A DNA stretch of 64,000 nucleotides from Stercorarius parasiticus. Lineage: Eukaryota > Chordata > Aves > Charadriiformes > Stercorariidae. Numbering within the stretch: position 1 is the stretch's first letter; each line of letters starts with the position of its first letter. Below the pieces are notes generated by a model that worked only from the letters and a program-made list of their open reading frames with translations, did no database searches and had not been told where the DNA came from. The stretch spans positions 766,497 to 830,496 of the forward strand of contig VWZL01000267.1 in NCBI GenBank assembly GCA_013396915.1. Reading direction: 5' to 3'. Position numbers and translations under genes: made by a program. Below, one piece after another: positions 35,212-49,100 of the stretch.

Positions 35212-35650
35212 TATCGCAGAATGGTTTGGGTTGGAAAGGACCTTAAAGACCCCCCAGTGCCACCCCCTGCCCTGGGCAGGGACACCTCCCACCAGCCCAG
35301 GTTGCTCCAAGCCCCGTCCAACCTGGCCTTGAACCCCTCCAGGGATGGGGCAGCCACAGCTTCTCGGGGCAACCTGGGCCAGGGGCTCACCACCCTCACA
35401 GCCAAGGATTTCTGCCTCAGATCTCATCTCAATCTCCCCTCTTGCAGTTCAAACTGTTCCCCCTCATCCCATGGCTCCCCACCCTGATCCAGAGTCCCTC
35501 CCCAGCTTTCCTGGAGCCCCTTTAGGGACTGGAAGGTCTCCCTGGAGCCTTCTCTAGGCTGAACCCCCCCAGCTCTCTCAGCCTGTCCTCACAGCAGAGG
35601 GGCTCCAGCCCTCCCAGCATCTTCATCATCTTGAGCAGGTCCACATCTTT
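35212..35650 (-). mobile_element. CR1 3' fragment
   Basis: Antisense 3' end (CGCAGAATGGTTTGGGTTGG, AAAGGACCTTAAAGACCCCC, CAGTGCCACCCCCTGCCCTG). The ORF2 C-terminus follows back to CAGCAGAGGGGCTCCAGCCC and a ragged end near 35650 (CATCATCTTGAGCAGGTCCA). It is of the same 3'-UTR type as the copies at 15428, 31672, 41552 and 58718. A gap in the middle (around 35545) shortens the coding part. Confidence 0.93.
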
Positions 35651-38600
35651 CATCTGCTTTCTTCTGTCTTCATGTTCTGCTTCCCTGAATGACTTGATCA
35701 CCAGTTCCAAGACCAAAGGCACTTAGAGGCCAACTTAGTTAGTGGCTCAGGCGAATACAAGGCCTAACTTTTAGATTCTCCACTGCTCATTGAGATTCAC
35801 GAGCCATGGCCAAGCCATACTCTACACCTTGGCTGAATGGGGAACCTGGATTCACACACTGCTCAGTTGTGCTGAAGGTGTTGCCTACCAAATACGCCAC
35901 AGGTTTTCACTAGCCCCGCACAGCGGGCCAAGGAGATAATTATGCCTCCCCTTTCCAGTCAGCCTGGCTTTTTTGCTCCCCAGGCTGTAAATCCACAGTT
36001 TATCACATGATGACCTTCCAAGTGTAAAGGGAAACAGGCAGCTCTCGTAACGCCTGAGACAGTAACAGAGAGACCAGCTGGTGATCTTAAATGCCATGAG
36101 TTCAATGAACTGTACACTTCAGGAAATTGCTTCACTAAAGTGGGTAGTTTTCCACTCCTAATGCTGACCATCCCAGAAAAGAAAGTGTCAGAGGTGCTGT
36201 CTCACCAGTTTTGTAACAAAACTGCTTGGTTTGACAACCTCTAGCCTTCCAAAAAGCTTCAAAAATATCCCTCCTGTTTTTCCCTCTCCAATAATAAATG
36301 GGGTAATAATAACTGGGGCTTGTTTGCTCTCCAGAATCTTTTAAAGCACAGTACTAACTCAAAAGAAGGCTGAGTTAAGGAAATAATATTCACAGAATTA
36401 AGTGAGTCTCATTTTAAGATGAAATAACCATAGCTAGAACTCCCTTTCTAATGTAGCACAAGCCTAGCCCACTACGGGGGACTAAAATAATAATAGATAC
36501 TTACATCATTTCTCAAGAAGCCTTAATAAGTCCTTTGTTTGCAGCAGCTCTTTGAAAATCATGCCGCATAAGAGAGAATAATAATGAATCTTTGCCTTGA
36601 AATAGCACTTCTTACCAGCACCACTCAAAGCATTTATGAAATAACTAGTATCAGTACCATTCAGATGAGTAACTAACACACAAAAGGCATTTCCAGCCTG
36701 AGAACATGGGTCACACTCAGGGCCGTAATCAACAGGCCACACTGCTCCAAAAATAAATTATTTCGGGTCTTTTCTTCGTCATGACATTCTTTCAGTCACA
36801 GCTGACAATTTTTCAAGCTATTGAGCTCTTTCTTGGGTATGCGGAACTGGTGGAAATTTCAGATGCGTGCTAAAATAATATCTGTTAATATGAGAGTCAA
36901 ACTCAAAGAGGAACAAAGAATAGTGGATGGGTATTAGAATAGTAAAGGAGAGAAATGAAAGTGAGGTAGTTTTTTTCTCCAGAAGAGCCTCAGATCCAGG
37001 CTCAGTTCATCTCAGCTGATCCCACATGATGGGAGGAAAAACTGTATCGTAAAGGATTCATATATATGCGTAGGTTAAGGCACTGTACTGTTCACCTAGT
37101 AAAAGAAATGTATGAGGAGAGAGCATTTCACATACCTCTAACTCCACATTTATTTCTAACCGTCAGGAACAGAGGGTTGGTGCTGCATTCAGCTGAGTTC
37201 ATAAAGCTGTTAGCGCACGGTCTCACAGCACTAAGAATATGACCCCGAGCTTTTTTCACTATGCATTTTTCTGAATAATCTCTTATTTCCCTTTCCATAG
37301 CTGGTCCCAACTTTTACACCGAATTTGTTATTTTGGTTTGGGGACATCTCCCTGTTATTGTAGATACACGAGCACAAGAATTTGGGATTTGCAGCGGGTA
37401 GATGACAAACCCATGTTTTCCCCTCAAAGTTACCATGCAAATACACCCAGCCACCACCTGTCTGCCCCCAGTAAGTACTTCAAGCCTGATGGCAGCACCT
37501 CTTCCCACTAGTCTATTTAAGCTGAACGCCTGCAAAGGATGAGTTTTAATCATTTCTGAAGGATTGATTCATGTAAGTGCCACCAGGCATCTCACCAGCC
37601 TGAATGAAGTGTTTCCAGACGCTCCCATCCTGTCTCACATTCCACTACAAGAAAAAACCCACAACCTTTAAAAAGCCTTCCTCCTCTTCTGCCACATTCT
37701 TTTTTTCCTTTGAGGAGAGGCAAAGGCTTCCCATCTTTGAGGATTTGATGTGCAAGCGTAGATGTTTACAAACCATGTTTCTCAGGTTTGACTTGTGCCC
37801 ACCTGAGAACTTCAGCATCCTGACCACTGGCAGGTAGCATCAGCCAGCACACTGACCCCAGGACCTTCACCCTCCCCTTCTTCCTCTGCTCCCAGCCTAC
37901 TGACTCACTGCTTTCCTCTACAAAGGCATTAGAAGAAGAGATTTGCACAGACTTCGGGAGATTTTTGCCACCCTACCTTTAGCCCAGAACCTAGTCCCAA
38001 ATAAGCCACATATCAGCTTCAGCACTAGCAGCAATTCGAGTTCTCCCTATTCATTTATAAAACTTCCAACACATGTTATCGGTCTAAAAATGTATTGTCT
38101 TTCCAAAGGCAGTGAAAATCCATGAAGAACCGCCCGAATTATGCGCCACAGCATGCAAAGAGGATCCACATATTGCCTCTGAGCAGCAAAGAGTTTTCAG
38201 CATTGCTGTAAGACAGATCAAGTAGCAGCTTTCATAAAATTTATCGGTGTTTAGCCCGATGGAAAGCCCTGTTGATAAGTCTGTGCTCTAGAATAGTAGA
38301 ATCATATAGGAGTAAAATTCATAACTAGTTTTAAATCAAAAAAGCCAATCAGGTAACTTTAAGTCTACAGAAAGGTAGACAGAGGGCTGGAAAAACGTTA
38401 ATACTGTATTCCAGTGTGGTACAGCTTTCCTTACGCTCTCTATGAATTTCCAGTAATACTGTGCAGAGTAAAGGTTGTAACAACCGTTCATAAGTGATGA
38501 AATATTTAAAATCAAGAATATATGTATCAGAAGTCTAATATCCTTTCTGTTGTTCCACTACATCACCATTTCCTAGACTTATTTTTCTTTTATTAAGGAA

Positions 38601-41551
38601 CGTGTCACTTCCTCTGTAACATAGATACTGAAGTGAAGGGAAAGAACAGTTCTGCCATTTATGGACCTAATCCTTACATGAGCAACACAAAGTGCATGAA
38701 ACAACTTCTGTGACCACTATGACTATGAATAGCAAAACCTACGGCTGAAACAAGGATCTGAATTTTGAAGGAGCTGCTAATACCAATAAGGTCACAAAAG
38801 AGCCTTGATTTTCAGTCTCAGAAAGCAGGGGATAAAATGCAGATTACTTCCTGAATGTTCCCTAATGTCTGGCTGAAGAAGAAAGTGATAGCACAGGAGA
38901 AACTGGCCCACGTTCTAGATACAGGGTGAACACCACAGTGTAACTGCTAATGAATCAAACAAAAATCTGTGAGAAATGGAGAAATTGCTATATAGTTAAG
39001 GATTCTGGCTGAGAAGGTAACTGCCATTTTAACATATGTTTTTTGACAACTGAAAATCAAGAAAAATCAAAACAGTCTGCACATCTTCTCAAAGGAAAGA
39101 ACCACTAGCTATAAATACCTTCTTTTGCTCGATGATTATTGCCCCTCTATAGTTTAAACAATGAAGTCTTTTTCATCCAGTCACTTGTTCCACAGACATC
39201 CATAGACGCAGAAGGTCCTTGAGGGGTGTGAGGAGTCCAGACCCTGTCAGAAAGCTCATGCGTGCCAACACACTTGTTATTCCCCTGATGTTATTTGCCA
39301 CAGCATATGACTAATCCAAAGTTACCCAAGTTTGCACACTAATTTTTCCATTTTCCATGCACGCAACCAGCCTGCACGGTGAATGACATCAGGGTACATG
39401 CCAAGAGGAGGCTACAAGAAGATATAATTACTCTTTGCTCTAATTGGTCCTTGTGCTGTCTAACAGCATTTTGCTGCACTGCATAAATTATATCAGCTTT
39501 AACTCACTCATTCAGTAACAGCAACTCATTTAGTAAGATCAAGCACTATGCAGAAGGATTAATGTGTTAATTCACAAAAATCTGTGGTTAATTAGTAATG
39601 CATTGGTCGGGGGGTGTTTTGGTTTCGCCTCTGTGTGGGTTGCAAGCCGCGCTCCCTGCCAGAGCGGTACCAGTACTGCGTGGCTTCAGTGATGCTCTGA
39701 CATGAGCCTCCTCTAATCACAAGTAGCAATACACACACACACACACAGAGTACAGGTGGATATAACATTTAAACACCATAAAGGGTATGAGCTACATACA
39801 GCTGCCACTCTCCAACATACAACTGACTATTCTCATTCCCTAAACCACTCCCTGACGCTCGCCTGTCACAGGGCAGGCCAGAAGAACCCCAGAGAGCCCC
39901 AAACCACGGTCACAGAACCCACCCAGCCCCAGCAGAAGTCACCGAGGTGACAGCCCCCTCCTTGGCAGGGTCCCGTCACTGAGCCGTGAGGGAAGCTGCT
40001 GCAGGGCCCGGGAAGCAGGAGCGACCGGGATCTCCCCGGGACTCTGCTGGGTCCCCTCAGGGACACCCCCTCCCGCAAACAGCAACGTGGCTCAGCTTCC
40101 TAATGGGCTTTCACCTGCTTATTCAGGCACTGCGTAAATCCGGGATCCCCATCAAAGCCATTGTAAACAATACTTCTAGCCTCATCCATCAACAAGCTCT
40201 GCATTCAAGTAAATCATTGTGAAGTGGTAGTATTTTAGCAGGAAGAATAAAAAAGTGATAGCTATAATGGTGCCACAATCCCGCTCTCAAAAACGCTGGT
40301 GAAGTTCTTCCCCAAAGTTAAACCCTTAAAAACCCAAACTATAACCAAGGGCATTTCCATGTTTGCGCACATGTGTGTAACTGAATGCAAGGGCAGTAGT
40401 AGGAAATACTCTCAGGCACTGAAATATCCATAGCTAGCATGCATAAATTAATGTTACAGAGGTTTTTTTGTACATGCCAGGAATGCTACAAGCAAGAGAG
40501 ACGACAGTAATTTGTTTTATTTGATTAGTATTGGCATAAAACATCACATTACCATTTGTTGCCTTTATGAAACTCAAGACTGGAATGGAAGTCTTCTCCC
40601 TAGCATAGCATATTTACACACAAGGAAAATAAATACTCAATTTTGCACTAAAGTAACAGTTACAATAAAAATTATACTAAAATTACTTTTACTTTGAAAT
40701 GCCTTTTGCAGTAAGAATACTTGTAGGGGAAAATATTCAAAAAAAAGGAAAATATACTGTATAATGAAAATTAATCTCATCTGTTTATGCAAGATGCTTA
40801 AAAAGTTATACTTGAAAGAGAAATATACTGAATACATTATTCTTTTTTTCTTACTGTGTGTACCATTATAACATTCGGATACATATCAGATGATTTTAAG
40901 CACAACTAATAATCTGTACACTATTTTTATTAAATGCAATGCAGAATATTAAATGCAACATAGAATAAATACACTCAAGTATGTTTACAACAATCAGTCA
41001 ATATATCCCATTTAATTTATACTACAGGGTTTGGGTTTTGCCACTCATATTTGAAAGGAGAAATTGCTTCCTTGTGCCCTAAAGCATATATCCTTCAGGG
41101 ATTATAATGCATGCCAGTAACAAGGAAAAGCCTTAGAGGGAAATACAACCAAGCTCCAACAACCAGAAGAAATACTTGTCTGAATGAGTTTACACCACTC
41201 TTCCTCGTGCCCTCCTGCTTTTAGGAAGCTGCTGAGCAGACCTGTGAAGGAGGCTTTTCCTCCAAGTGTCTTCTGAAAAATTACCTTTAGTGACACACCA
41301 ATATTCCCAGCTCGGACATTTGGTATCAGGCATTCATATCCCTGCTGCCTTTTCCAAGCAAGCCTCTTGTGCCACCTGGAAGCCACGATACCCTCGCCCC
41401 ACTTGGGTGACACCGCTTCATGTGGCCACCATGTCTGCGCAGAGATACCTCTGCTCACTGGGCCACCCATGGGCCCAGCTACTGGCCATACAGAGCTCCA
41501 AACGCTGGCCACCACCCCGCAGAACTGCACTGTCACCCTGACCCAGGGAAG
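35651..41551. other. Unique non-coding DNA
   Basis: About 5.9 kb with no recognised gene or transposon. It includes an (AC)n microsatellite at 39731-39747 and a GC-rich islet near 39640-40080. A moderately GC-rich stretch at 41200-41550 supplies long chance frames on both strands that run into the adjoining CR1. The 206-codon minus-strand frame there is CR1 antisense plus unrelated sequence. Confidence 0.5.
39731..39747. repeat. (AC)n microsatellite
   Basis: Eight and a half perfect AC units, flanked by AAT and AGAG. The length is in the range that can vary between individuals. Confidence 0.9.
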
Positions 41552-41745
41552 CGTGAAGGTGGTGAGCCCCTGGCCCAGGTTGCCCAGAGAAGCTGTGGCT
41601 GCCCCATCCCTGGAGGGGTTCAAGGCCAGGTTGGACGGGGCTTGGAGCAACCTGGGCTGGTGGGAGGTGTCCCTGCCCAGGGCAGGGGGTGGCACTGGGG
41701 GCACTTTAAGGTCCCTTCCCATCCAAAGCAGTCCGTGATTCTATA
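41552..41745 (+). mobile_element. CR1 3' fragment
   Basis: Plus-strand end of ORF2 (GGTGGTGAGCCCCTGGCCCA, GGTTGCCCAGAGAAGCTGTG, CCCCATCCCTGGAGGGGTTC), then 3' UTR (GGCACTTTAAGGTCCCTTCC) and a degenerate tail GTGATTCTATA. About 195 bp remain, so it is strongly 5'-truncated. Confidence 0.93.
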
Positions 41746-44700
41746 AAAGACACCCTTTTCCCCAGGTGGGGAACTGTATGGGGCACGGCGCTCTGGGCTC
41801 CGGAGGGGTTCCGTGTCCTCGCACACTGTTTAAAGTGTTCCCCCTCCTGCCTCGCAGCCATTCTTTGTCTTGCATGAAGCATTTTTTCCCACACAAGTCT
41901 GGCCTTATCAAAGGGAGCTCAAGAAGTTCAGCAGAAATTTCCTTCCCTGCTTTGACACATGAAAGCATAAATAAAAATGCTTAATGCTTAAGAGAAGTGT
42001 AGTCTACATACTAAACAGAAACAGTGGGATTTTAGCCACATATTTTATACCTCTACATCATCGTTAATGAGAATTACCATGGAAAAGAGAGAAGGCTCAT
42101 ATTTTCAGCCAATTAGCACCTGACAGATAACACTGTAGGAATTCAGTTTGCAGCCCTGAATTGTAGCAAACAAAGTGCTTTTGCCATCAACGTCCCTGAA
42201 ATAGGCCTCAAAGTAAAGTTAATTTTTAGGCATTGTTGAATCAGATGCTGATACAGAACACAGAATATGCCAGACATTGTATTTATTATTCTAATCAAGC
42301 TACTGTCCAGACAAAAAGCCCGAGTAGTAAACGAGCTTCGTAGTTTAGAGATTCAAATAAAAAAAAATAATATAACACTTTTTGTTACTCAGTGTGTTTT
42401 GAATCCCTTTCAGTTCTGTTTGATAGTATATATAGGATACAGAATCAACAAATTCTTTCTACAGGTTGGATGATTTATTTTCCCCTAGAAAAGCTGAGAA
42501 GAGACAGGAAGTATTGACCTGTATTACTCACTTAAATAACGCACCATAAAAATAAGACCCCATCAGATGCTTTTCTACACAGAAGTATTCTGAGAGAGTG
42601 CCCTCGGCTAAGAAGGGGGAGAACACCAAAACCTCAAGCACGTCAGTTGTGAGAGAGTAATTAGTTTACAGGATACTGTAAACAATCACAAATTCATTAC
42701 AGGCAGGCCTCACAGACTAAAAAACCATGCAAAGCATTATTACTATCCGAAATTAAATTGAGTTATTTAGTATATCAGGCTCAGGTACAAACCCTGATTT
42801 ATATACCATATCTTAATGACAGCTTCACCTACCAGGATGAAAATTTAATGAAATTATTTTCTCTGGGATCCAAAGCAGTATTTTCATTAGAAACTCAATA
42901 CTTTCTATTTTCTAGTTAGACAAACAATCTAATCAAGTCCCTTCAGGTTAAATCCCTCCCAGAGCCCAAGTTTTCTCATTGAGCAGTATTCAGCTGGTCT
43001 GAATGATAACCTCTGGTTAACCTCTTAAGCTCTCAATTGTTTTTACTCTTACATACAAGGCAAAACCACAAGATAAAAGTCTGCATGTGCCATTAAAAGA
43101 GCTCCAAGAAATATCTGCCAGCCCAGCTAGTCTATTTGCCACTTTCTCACACCTCTCCCTTCCTTTTCGGGTTAATCAATAAACTATCTTCAGCTAAAGC
43201 ACTATTCCTGCAAAACACAAACCTTAAAACCTTGAGCATCAATGAAAACTAATTTCATGCAACAATATCATACCTGAAAAATGTAGTTTTCAACAGCTCT
43301 CTGCTTATCTTCTCAACACAGGGAAACAATTTCTAACCACACCCTAGAGACCCACAGACCCTACCCCCAGCCCAGCTCTGCCACACAGGTTGAGCATCAC
43401 ACCCCGACGGTTTATACCAGCAGCTAAGGCCATGTGTTCACGCTTAGATGCTTAATTAGGAGCTCCATCCCTGCCAGGGAAGGGTGTTGGTTTGAGGGGG
43501 GAGTTGTCACTCAGTTAATAATGTCCAGAAACAAACATTTTGCTAGCTTGGGTACATGAGGCCTTTTAGAGCTGTTTTTTGTTTTTAATAACATAAAGGA
43601 GCGTACTGGCTGGGGAAGTCAGTACCACAGCTCTAGATTTACAGCTGTCTCTGTTTATTATGCTGTAAATATGGGCACTGCAGAAACAGTCAATGGTTTA
43701 TTTGGATTAAGCAGCACTTCTCAGTGAGATATAATCACTAAAATATCATCCTTCCTTCGCTCAGCTTGTCTCTCACGGGAGAGTTCAGAAGTATGTCCCT
43801 AGCAGCTTGTGCTCAAGGCATAGTCATGAAGCTTGATGAGTACACTTAAACCCAATCTACGGATGTTGTAATCGCTAAACCGTCGCAGACATAATCCCCC
43901 GTTCTACAGGGCTGTCCATGTTCCATCTCACCTCCTGACTCAGGAGCTCACACTGTTCTGTTACAGCCCTTATACTGCCCTGCACTTGGGAGGAATCATC
44001 CGCTGCTTCTTCCAGAAGCTAAGGAACATAGAGGCTGAGGAAAACAGATTAAACTTTCCTTTCACACCAAATTTCCTCACTACCCATTGAGTCAAAGTGC
44101 CATTGCGAGACACTTAGAAAATTTGGAACTGATTATTTCTGAAAGTCAACTGGATGCTTTGACTGTAATATTATTTGGGAAACCGTTTATTTCCCTGCAA
44201 CAGCAGGTTACAGATATAAGAAACAACGCCATAATTCTAATCATAGTTCTGACCAAAACAAAGCAACAGAGAAAGTATGCAAAAGAAAAATTAAAGTTAC
44301 AGTTCTGTATACTTTACTGAAAAAATCATATAATTAAATATAGTTTCTAAATGCTTATGAAGAATACAAACACCCTGGGGTGGGATGAGTGAGAAAGGCA
44401 AAAGCTTAGTCTAGAGTATACACTGCATCTTGTATGCACAGCAAACTTAGACTGCTATATCAGCTTCGGCAAATGACTTTAATTCTGTATGCTTTCCATT
44501 GCCAAACAAAATAAAAGCACCAAAGAATATACGCTCATAAGGTCCATGCAGGCTACAGCTAAAACATGTTGCCTCAACTGCTGCAGGGCGAACTGGTGGC
44601 TTTAGGATCTGCTGATGATGATCCATGAAAACAGTGACAAGAACAACGTTAGAATATGTACGCAACCTGACATGCACCAAGGTTACCGAAACATTCAAAT

Positions 44701-45977
44701 AATCCCCCCTTCCTTTAAAGTAAGGAAAGCTCTTCCGAAAAGTCCCACCACCTATACGGATAACACTCATTTATGAAAACGACGGGCAAACGAATGACAC
44801 ATTTAGTTTCTCAGCAGCCCACCTGAAGCCAATCTCTGCATCACCTGGGCTGTCCTCAGTATTGGCCACTGGCAAGCTCAAGAATGCGGTAACAGAATCC
44901 AAGAGAAGTAGTTCCTGCACAGCAAATGGGTGAAGTCCACTGATGTTGAAGTTTGCATCTCCATTTTCAGTATTTAAATATTTTGTGGTCAAAGGTCTTC
45001 TGTCTCCCACACCTTTGAAATGGCAAGTTTCACTTCCATTAAACTCTTCGAAAAAATGAAGTATTAATAGTTCCACTGAACTATATTAACCATACGTATA
45101 GTGAATGCAGATAGCAAAAGACTAAAAAAAGTATATAAGAAAGATTTTTATTCATGATTTTCAAATTTTGGAATGAAATGGCTGAATTTGTTTCCTTAAA
45201 ACACATACTTTCATTTTACAGAGTATATTATGTATAGTAGTAAACATCTATATACTGCCCTTAAGTCCCTTCCTTCTTTGCCAATTCCATTAAACTGCTC
45301 AAGGAAATATGCAACATAAGCAAGACACATTAAACTTCCCCTTGCCAGGCAAAGCCCTCACCCACAGGTAGAGATGTACAGGCAGAAAGGAAGAAACGGG
45401 ATTGTCTCAGCACTGTTCCTTATCTCATGCAGTCAGAGCTACAGTTAAGATGATTTTGGAAGTATTTTTGCTCAAAAAAAAAGATTAGTCTGAAATGGAC
45501 TTCGTGGATTACTGTAGGTTTGATTTTTTTTCTCTTTACTGAGCTGTTCTGCATATGCAACAACATGACATGCCTCAGGTTTGCAAATCACAATGAGCCA
45601 CACAGGGGGTTTCTTTAAATAGTTCTTTCTTCAAGGGGACAAAACGGAGGTTGGGTAATGCTTGAGCACCTGCTGCTTCTGTCACAGTCAATAACTGCGG
45701 GTGTCAGTGTGGAACGAGCAACGGCAGCTGCTGGCTTCTCTGTAAGAAGCCACAAATGAGGCAAAACAGAGTAAGTCAAAGCCAAAAGCTGACTAAAGTT
45801 TTAATTCAACCTTTACGTTCCTCTAGGAATAGCACAAGTTCTCAAAAAGACAGGTAAGTTCTAGGAGCATCAGGAGTCTGGAAGCATGAGATGCTGGGAG
45901 CATTGAGCTACCAGCAAGGGTGCAGCCCACTGCTCAAGGTAAGGGGTTCTTGCTCTCTGCTCAGCACTCGTGAGGAT
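41746..45977. other. Unique AT-rich non-coding DNA
   Basis: No recognised gene or transposon apart from the unusual minus-strand open frame at 44447-45085, which is listed separately. Confidence 0.5.
44447..45085 (-). CDS. Possible decayed coding segment, unknown
   Basis: One minus-strand frame stays open for about 640 bases, interrupted by a single TAA (44771-44773) that is followed directly by ATG. The first half (about 100 codons) has no ATG at all. It includes NISGLHPFAVQELLLLDSVT and SLPVANTEDSPGDAEIGFRW. The second half (107 codons from ATG) includes RIGGGTFRKSFPYFKGRGDY and FSCSLHGPYERIFFGAFILF. Composition looks protein-like, without low-complexity bias, but I recognise no family. 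It could be a retrocopy, an old exon, an undescribed repeat, or chance, since one such stretch in 64 kb of six-frame sequence is not very unlikely. Confidence 0.15.
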
Positions 45978-46186
45978 ACAGAGCAGATGGAGTCAGATTC
46001 TTCTTGAAGGTACCTGATGGAGGGCAACGGTCACAGGTTGAAACACATAGCAGGATTCCCAGAGAGGTTATGGAATCTCCATCTTTGTCAAAACCAGACA
46101 ACAGCGCCCCGAGAGGCATGATCTGATGAGACCTGTGCTGGACTAGGTGACCTCCAGAGGTTCCTTCCAACCTAAGTTATGATTCC
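45978..46186 (+). mobile_element. Diverged CR1 3' fragment, older subfamily
   Basis: Plus-strand blocks AGCAGATGGAGTCAGATTCT, GGGCAACGGTCACAGGTTGA, AGAGAGGTTATGGAATCTCC, GACTAGGTGACCTCCAGAGG, TTCCTTCCAACCTAAG and a TATGATTC tail fit an older CR1 type. The 3' UTR of this type has 'gacctccagaggt' in place of the 'gatctttaaggt' seen in the other copies. By eye it is the most diverged copy, about 210 bp long. Confidence 0.85.
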
Positions 46187-49100
46187 ATTCAACGTACGAG
46201 CAAAAAGCACAGACACATCGATGGGAATGGTGAAGCAAATCACTGGCTAGTAAAGGAAATCCAACAAAGAAAGATGTTCGATTGGGAACGTGGAAAATCC
46301 AAACATATTATCAAAGATTATGTTGGACAAGACAACATAATGCGAAACTAAGAGAAAAAATGACAGTGACCACCAAAACAAGAATGGCGTTAACAAACTG
46401 TTCAAAGGGAGTATTTATTGAATAGAAGAGTAGTTAACACTGTTTTAGTGGCCAACACGGAGAAAATAAAATAGCCAATGTCAGCAGAAAAAGATGATTC
46501 ACAACTGGCTTCTGTCAGAGCCTTTTTAGAGCTTTTGAGTGTAGTTTGTGCTCAGCATGCACAAGTCCCTGCTGTTACACTTCCGTAGTGCTGCTGAAAG
46601 AAGAATGCGTATTGTTTATAACCATCCCGAGACCAAGCAATGCTGCAGGTTTGACATTTTACTGCTAAAGATGTATTTTATATTCGTAAGTATCTTTCCT
46701 CTAAACTTCTGTTTTTTTCATCCAATAACTAACATTTTTCTACTTCAAAACAGGACATTTTAAAATTCTGATGTTTCAAAATATTTGACATACTCATTTT
46801 CTTATTTTTTTTCCTTTGCCATTAAGCACAAGAGAAGGAGCACAGTGTAGGGATGCTGGTTTCACTTTCATTTTCTCCTTCTTTTTGCATTTTATTTTTT
46901 TGTCCATCCGTACCTCTGTGTAACGTATTCAGCTTCTTCAAATTAAAGCAGTAACATCAGTCTGACAGAAACAGTTAAAGGGAAAGGAAAATCAAGGACG
47001 AAGAACAAAGAATTAACAATTATTAACACAATAAAAAAGATACATGTTTCTAAAGCATTTTTCATCTGCATATAATTGGTTTTAAAAAGTTCTAATTTTT
47101 GGAAACCATTTCTAATTCAGCATTATCCTAAGAGAACAGCTTTTACTGTCACGCTGCGAGTTTGTCCATTTATCCCTCCCGCACAGTACGCTCTCCATCT
47201 AGCAGCAAATTTCAGGCATGTTTGAACAAAAAGCAGGTTGGGGCGGGTTCCTACAGCAACTCTGCACAACACCTGGCTCCGTGGCCACAAGGGGAGCTGA
47301 GAGGCAGAGTCTTCTGCTGGGTGGCCGTCACAGGTCGCCCGGCAGCGGGCTGCCACAAAGCAGTGAGTGACGGACACCGGTTTAGTGCCGGCCAGCGAGA
47401 GGAACCCACGGGCTGGGGAGCACCAGCCTGTGCTGGCCCCCTTTGGGAGTGGAACTGCGCTTCCTCAACCGTCACTTATGAGCCAAAGCGCTCAAAATAC
47501 AGGCAAGTTGAACGGCTGAGGGTTAGCTCTTTTGTATGAAAAGAAATCATACTGTTTCCCAAACTCTGGGAAGAAAAATTACCCAAAAAAAAGTCCATTC
47601 CTAACCAGAGCGTCTGCCGCCTATACACAGTTGTACCATTCCTTAGGTTATGTGCCTTGAATCCCCACATTCCGCAGACATCTCACGCTGTGCTCACGAT
47701 ACGCAGCCGCACCGCAAATGGACTTCCTTCACAATTTCCTGCAGGGCTTTAACACTGTTATCAGAAAATTTCAGTCTGCCAGGATTTCAGTTAGACCATA
47801 TCTACTTCTGCAAATTTTATTACTAGGATGTGTAAGATTATGCAATCAAGCCCATTATAATTACATTGGAGAATAATAGCACTCCGCAATTTCAATGCCA
47901 ATAGCATTTCAAAAGCGCCCATAATAAATTTCTAGACGTAATCCAACTGATTTCCTGTCTTTGAAATAGGATTTTCTTCTTTGCTGAAGGTGAAAAACCT
48001 ATTTCCATTTCCAAGGTTCAAAACCGAGTTAGACTGCATTTTTAATGTAATTTGTTTTGTTAGTATAATTAAATCAATAACTATCTTTCAATAAATGCAT
48101 TAACAATGCAAAATGAGAGATTCATTAACATTTTAATCCCCAATTATATTCTCCCTGCCACCAATTTTTTTCCCCTTCTAAGGCCTCTATGAGGAAAACA
48201 TATTCAATTGCATTTTAAAACGCCTCGAGGGCAGGCGTAAGTACTGAGGATCCTATTGACAACAGCGGAACCTTTCTGTACAACCATTTATTTTGAGATC
48301 CCGTTTATTAAGTGACTCCAGTCCTACCACACTAATTACTCGTTAATTCTAGTCTCCGTTTGGCCCCCTCCCCACTCCCACCTTTCCAAATTCTGGTCAT
48401 TGTGGGCCGACCGTTTGCCCCCATGAGAAGGAGGCTTACGGATGGAGGATCGGGGAGAAAATCTTCAACCGCAACGGCTTCCAGAGAGTTTCAGAGATGC
48501 ATATGTCCATTCATCTTGGTGATTTTTGCTTTCAGTATTAGTGAGTTGAGCATTTTAACATCTGTTTATGCTTTCCGATTTGCAAGAAGCATTGCGGTTT
48601 CTGCAGCGGCAGGCTCAGTAGCCTACTGGAAAACTTGAAGTAAAAATACATACAACTTTTCCACAGAAAAAAGTCTGAAAGCATCAACCAGACTTAGCCA
48701 AGAACTTCACAAACCAAAAGGCAAGAATGAAGACCTTTGATTTTCTGAAGGCTCGTGTTGTCCAGGCATGATTTATAAGTTGGAAATGGACAGCGTAAGC
48801 AATATGGTCTACATGGAGAAGTCACTCTTTTACAGAGAACGCACCGAGACTTTCTGCCAATTATCCCATCCTCAGTATCGATTCAGGAAAACATAATAGG
48901 TCTTATTCTACTGAATGCACTGGTTCTGTTAAAATTGACTTCTTAATGATTTCTGTCTTATAAATAATTAAAAGAAAAGCTTCACTATTTGTAACCACTA
49001 CTAACACTAAAATCCTCATTTAAGCTACCAAGCTCTATAGAGAGATCGTTTGTCCTGGCAAATCACTCTGACTCTCAAAGCACTTTATACAAAATTTTAC

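Noticed and set aside
41102..41722. 206-codon minus-strand open frame
   Set aside because: Its first part is the antisense of the CR1 copy at 41552-41745 and the rest is GC-rich unrelated DNA. Long frames also occur on the plus strand over the same bases, so composition explains it.
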